6,426 nt of DNA, taken from the NCBI GenBank assembly GCA_003246805.1, contig QKDG01000151.1:1-6426 (forward strand). The letters are read 5' to 3'. A program made the position numbers and the translations under genes. This DNA is from Clostridia bacterium. Its GTDB lineage: Bacteria; Bacillota; Clostridia; Oscillospirales; Ruminococcaceae. The notes under the pieces are model-generated. The model did no database searches, was not told where the DNA came from, and saw nothing but the letters and a program-made list of their open reading frames with translations. This document shows, piece after piece, positions 5,081 to 6,426 of this stretch (position 1 is the stretch's first letter; each line of letters starts with the position of its first letter).

Positions 5081-6412
5081 ATGATAAAGAACTTAACACA
5101 AGGGAATCCATTAAAAATCTTAATACTATTTGCGCTACCTATGCTGCTTGGCAATGTATTTCAACAGCTTTATAATCTTACAGATTCAATAATTGTAGGG
5201 CAATTTGTTGGTGCGGATGCATTGGCAGCAGTTGGAAGCACCTTCCCTATTACATTTTTAATAACTGGAATCGCATCAGGTGCAAGTGTTGGCTGCTCAA
5301 TAATTATTTCTAAGGATTTTGGTGCACAAAGCAAGAGAATTAAAAGCAGTATTTACTCCTCAATTATTCTTGTTTCAATAATCGGACTAATTGTTATGAT
5401 AACTTTGTTGATTTTTTTGGAGCCGTTTCTTAAATTTTTAGGAACCCCCACAGAAATTTTTGAACATACTTACAGCTATTGCAGAATTGTTATGTTTGGT
5501 TGTTACTTTATGTTTTTATATAACTGCCTTACTTCAATCTATAATGCTTTGGGAGATTCTAAAACACCGCTTAAATTCCTGATTATATCAACTTTAATAA
5601 ATATAGTTCTGGATATTGTGCTGATTACTCAATTTAATTTAAAAACAAATGGTGCGGCAATTGCAACATTAATCACACAATTTATTGCAATGTGCGGATT
5701 GTTATTAAGTTTTGTCAGGACACTACCTAAATTTAATTTTCAAAAGGTTGAACGTGTTTTTGAAGGCAAGATAGCCAGAGAAATGATATATATTGCCATA
5801 CCATCTATAATTCAACAAGCAATAATTTCAATTGGTATGATTACCGTGCAGAGCATTGTTAATTCATACGGAAAAGAATTCATAGCAGGGTATTCTGCCG
5901 CTACAAAAATTGACGCAATAGCGATAATGCCAATGTTCAGTGTATCTATTGCATTATCAACTTTCACTGCACAGAACTTTGGCGCAAAGCAAATTAAAAG
6001 AGTGTACGACGGTTTTAAATCATCATTACTTCTTGTCTTTCTTCTTGCTTTTACAAGCACTTTATTATTAACGATTTTTGGTAGCTATTTCATAAAGTTT
6101 TTTGTTTCGGCAGAAGATGTTTCAGTTATCGCATACGGTACAAGCTACTTTAACACTGTCAGCTTTTTTTATCTCATACTCGGAACTATGTTTGTAATAA
6201 ACGGAACGTTAAGAGGTGTAGGCAAAATGACTGTATTTATGGTAAGCTCATTCATAAATATTTTTATGAGAATATTTCTCGCTTTTATTCTGCAGCCCCA
6301 TCTTGGCTATGCAGCAATTTTCTGGGCTTTGCCAATTGGATGGTTATTCAGTGGATTATTCTCAGCGATTTATTTTATAAGCGGAAAATGGAAAAAACCA
6401 TTATATAAATAA
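5081..6412 (+). CDS. MATE-family efflux transporter
   Basis: This 443-residue membrane protein belongs to the multidrug and toxin extrusion family, which exports cationic compounds or metabolites using a Na+ or H+ gradient. About 12 hydrophobic segments fill its length, as usual for the family. The N-terminus LTQGNPLKILILFALPMLLG (residues 5-24) followed by FQQLYNLTDSIIVGQFVG is the classic family opening. The two internally repeated halves can be seen: LFALP near 16-20 matches IAIP near 238-241, and YNALGDSKTP (154-163) matches NGTLRGVGKMT (374-384). There is no cleavable signal peptide, as expected. The start follows AAAGGA (5068-5073) by seven bases; an ATG at 5062 is in another frame. It sits downstream of the adhE terminator, and the 68 bases between contain no convincing promoter, so how it is transcribed is unclear. 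The exported substrate cannot be predicted, and no specific gene name is justified. Confidence 0.93.
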   Translation: MIKNLTQGNPLKILILFALPMLLGNVFQQLYNLTDSIIVGQFVGADALAAVGSTFPITFLITGIASGASVGCSIIISKDFGAQSKRIKSSIYSSIILVSIIGLIVMITLLIFLEPFLKFLGTPTEIFEHTYSYCRIVMFGCYFMFLYNCLTSIYNALGDSKTPLKFLIISTLINIVLDIVLITQFNLKTNGAAIATLITQFIAMCGLLLSFVRTLPKFNFQKVERVFEGKIAREMIYIAIPSIIQQAIISIGMITVQSIVNSYGKEFIAGYSAATKIDAIAIMPMFSVSIALSTFTAQNFGAKQIKRVYDGFKSSLLLVFLLAFTSTLLLTIFGSYFIKFFVSAEDVSVIAYGTSYFNTVSFFYLILGTMFVINGTLRGVGKMTVFMVSSFINIFMRIFLAFILQPHLGYAAIFWALPIGWLFSGLFSAIYFISGKWKKPLYK

Positions 6413-6426
6413 AAAAACGGCTGTTT
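6413..6426 (+). terminator. Possible left arm of a terminator, cut by the window edge
   Basis: Directly after the transporter stop codon comes an A run followed by CGGCTGTTT at the window end. This is the usual look of the left half of a rho-independent hairpin with an A tract. The right arm, if present, lies outside, so the call is tentative. Confidence 0.35.

Overview
The window looks like chromosomal DNA from an anaerobic, low-GC Gram-positive bacterium, most likely a gut-type member of the Clostridia. The reasons are the AT-rich, A/T-ending codon use, strong GGAGG-type ribosome binding sites, textbook sigma-A promoters, a Rex redox regulator, and an adhE gene typical of fermentative Firmicutes. 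The genus cannot be fixed from the sequence alone.

Layout, left to right. Bases 2-442 are the C-terminal third of a eukaryotic-type NADP isocitrate dehydrogenase. 36 bases later comes rex (479-1074), which is broken: a short internal stretch including the GxGxxG dinucleotide-binding loop is missing and the reading frame changes at that point. A hairpin terminator (1081-1116) follows. Facing it on the minus strand is a gene for a small phosphotransferase/kinase-fold protein (1261-2007), which has its own terminator hairpin and a near-consensus promoter. Between the two convergent terminators lies a small GC-rich island. The 324-base gap at 2008-2331 holds the divergent promoters of the kinase gene and adhE, with an 18-bp Rex-type operator laid over the adhE -35 element and spacer. 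adhE (2332-4956) is intact and bifunctional, and ends at a 20-bp perfect terminator hairpin. A MATE-family efflux transporter (5081-6412) closes the window, followed by what may be the left arm of another terminator.

How the genes fit together. Rex normally senses the NADH/NAD+ ratio and represses fermentation genes such as adhE when NADH is low. Here the expected target site is present at adhE, but the adjacent rex copy has lost the segment that begins its NAD(H)-binding fold. If this is real and no second rex exists, adhE would be released from redox repression and driven by a perfect consensus promoter. A sequencing or assembly error at about 725-745 is the main competing explanation. The other genes (icd, kinase-fold protein, MATE pump) look like ordinary core or housekeeping genes. 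I saw no CRISPR array, rRNA, tRNA, insertion sequence or phage gene.
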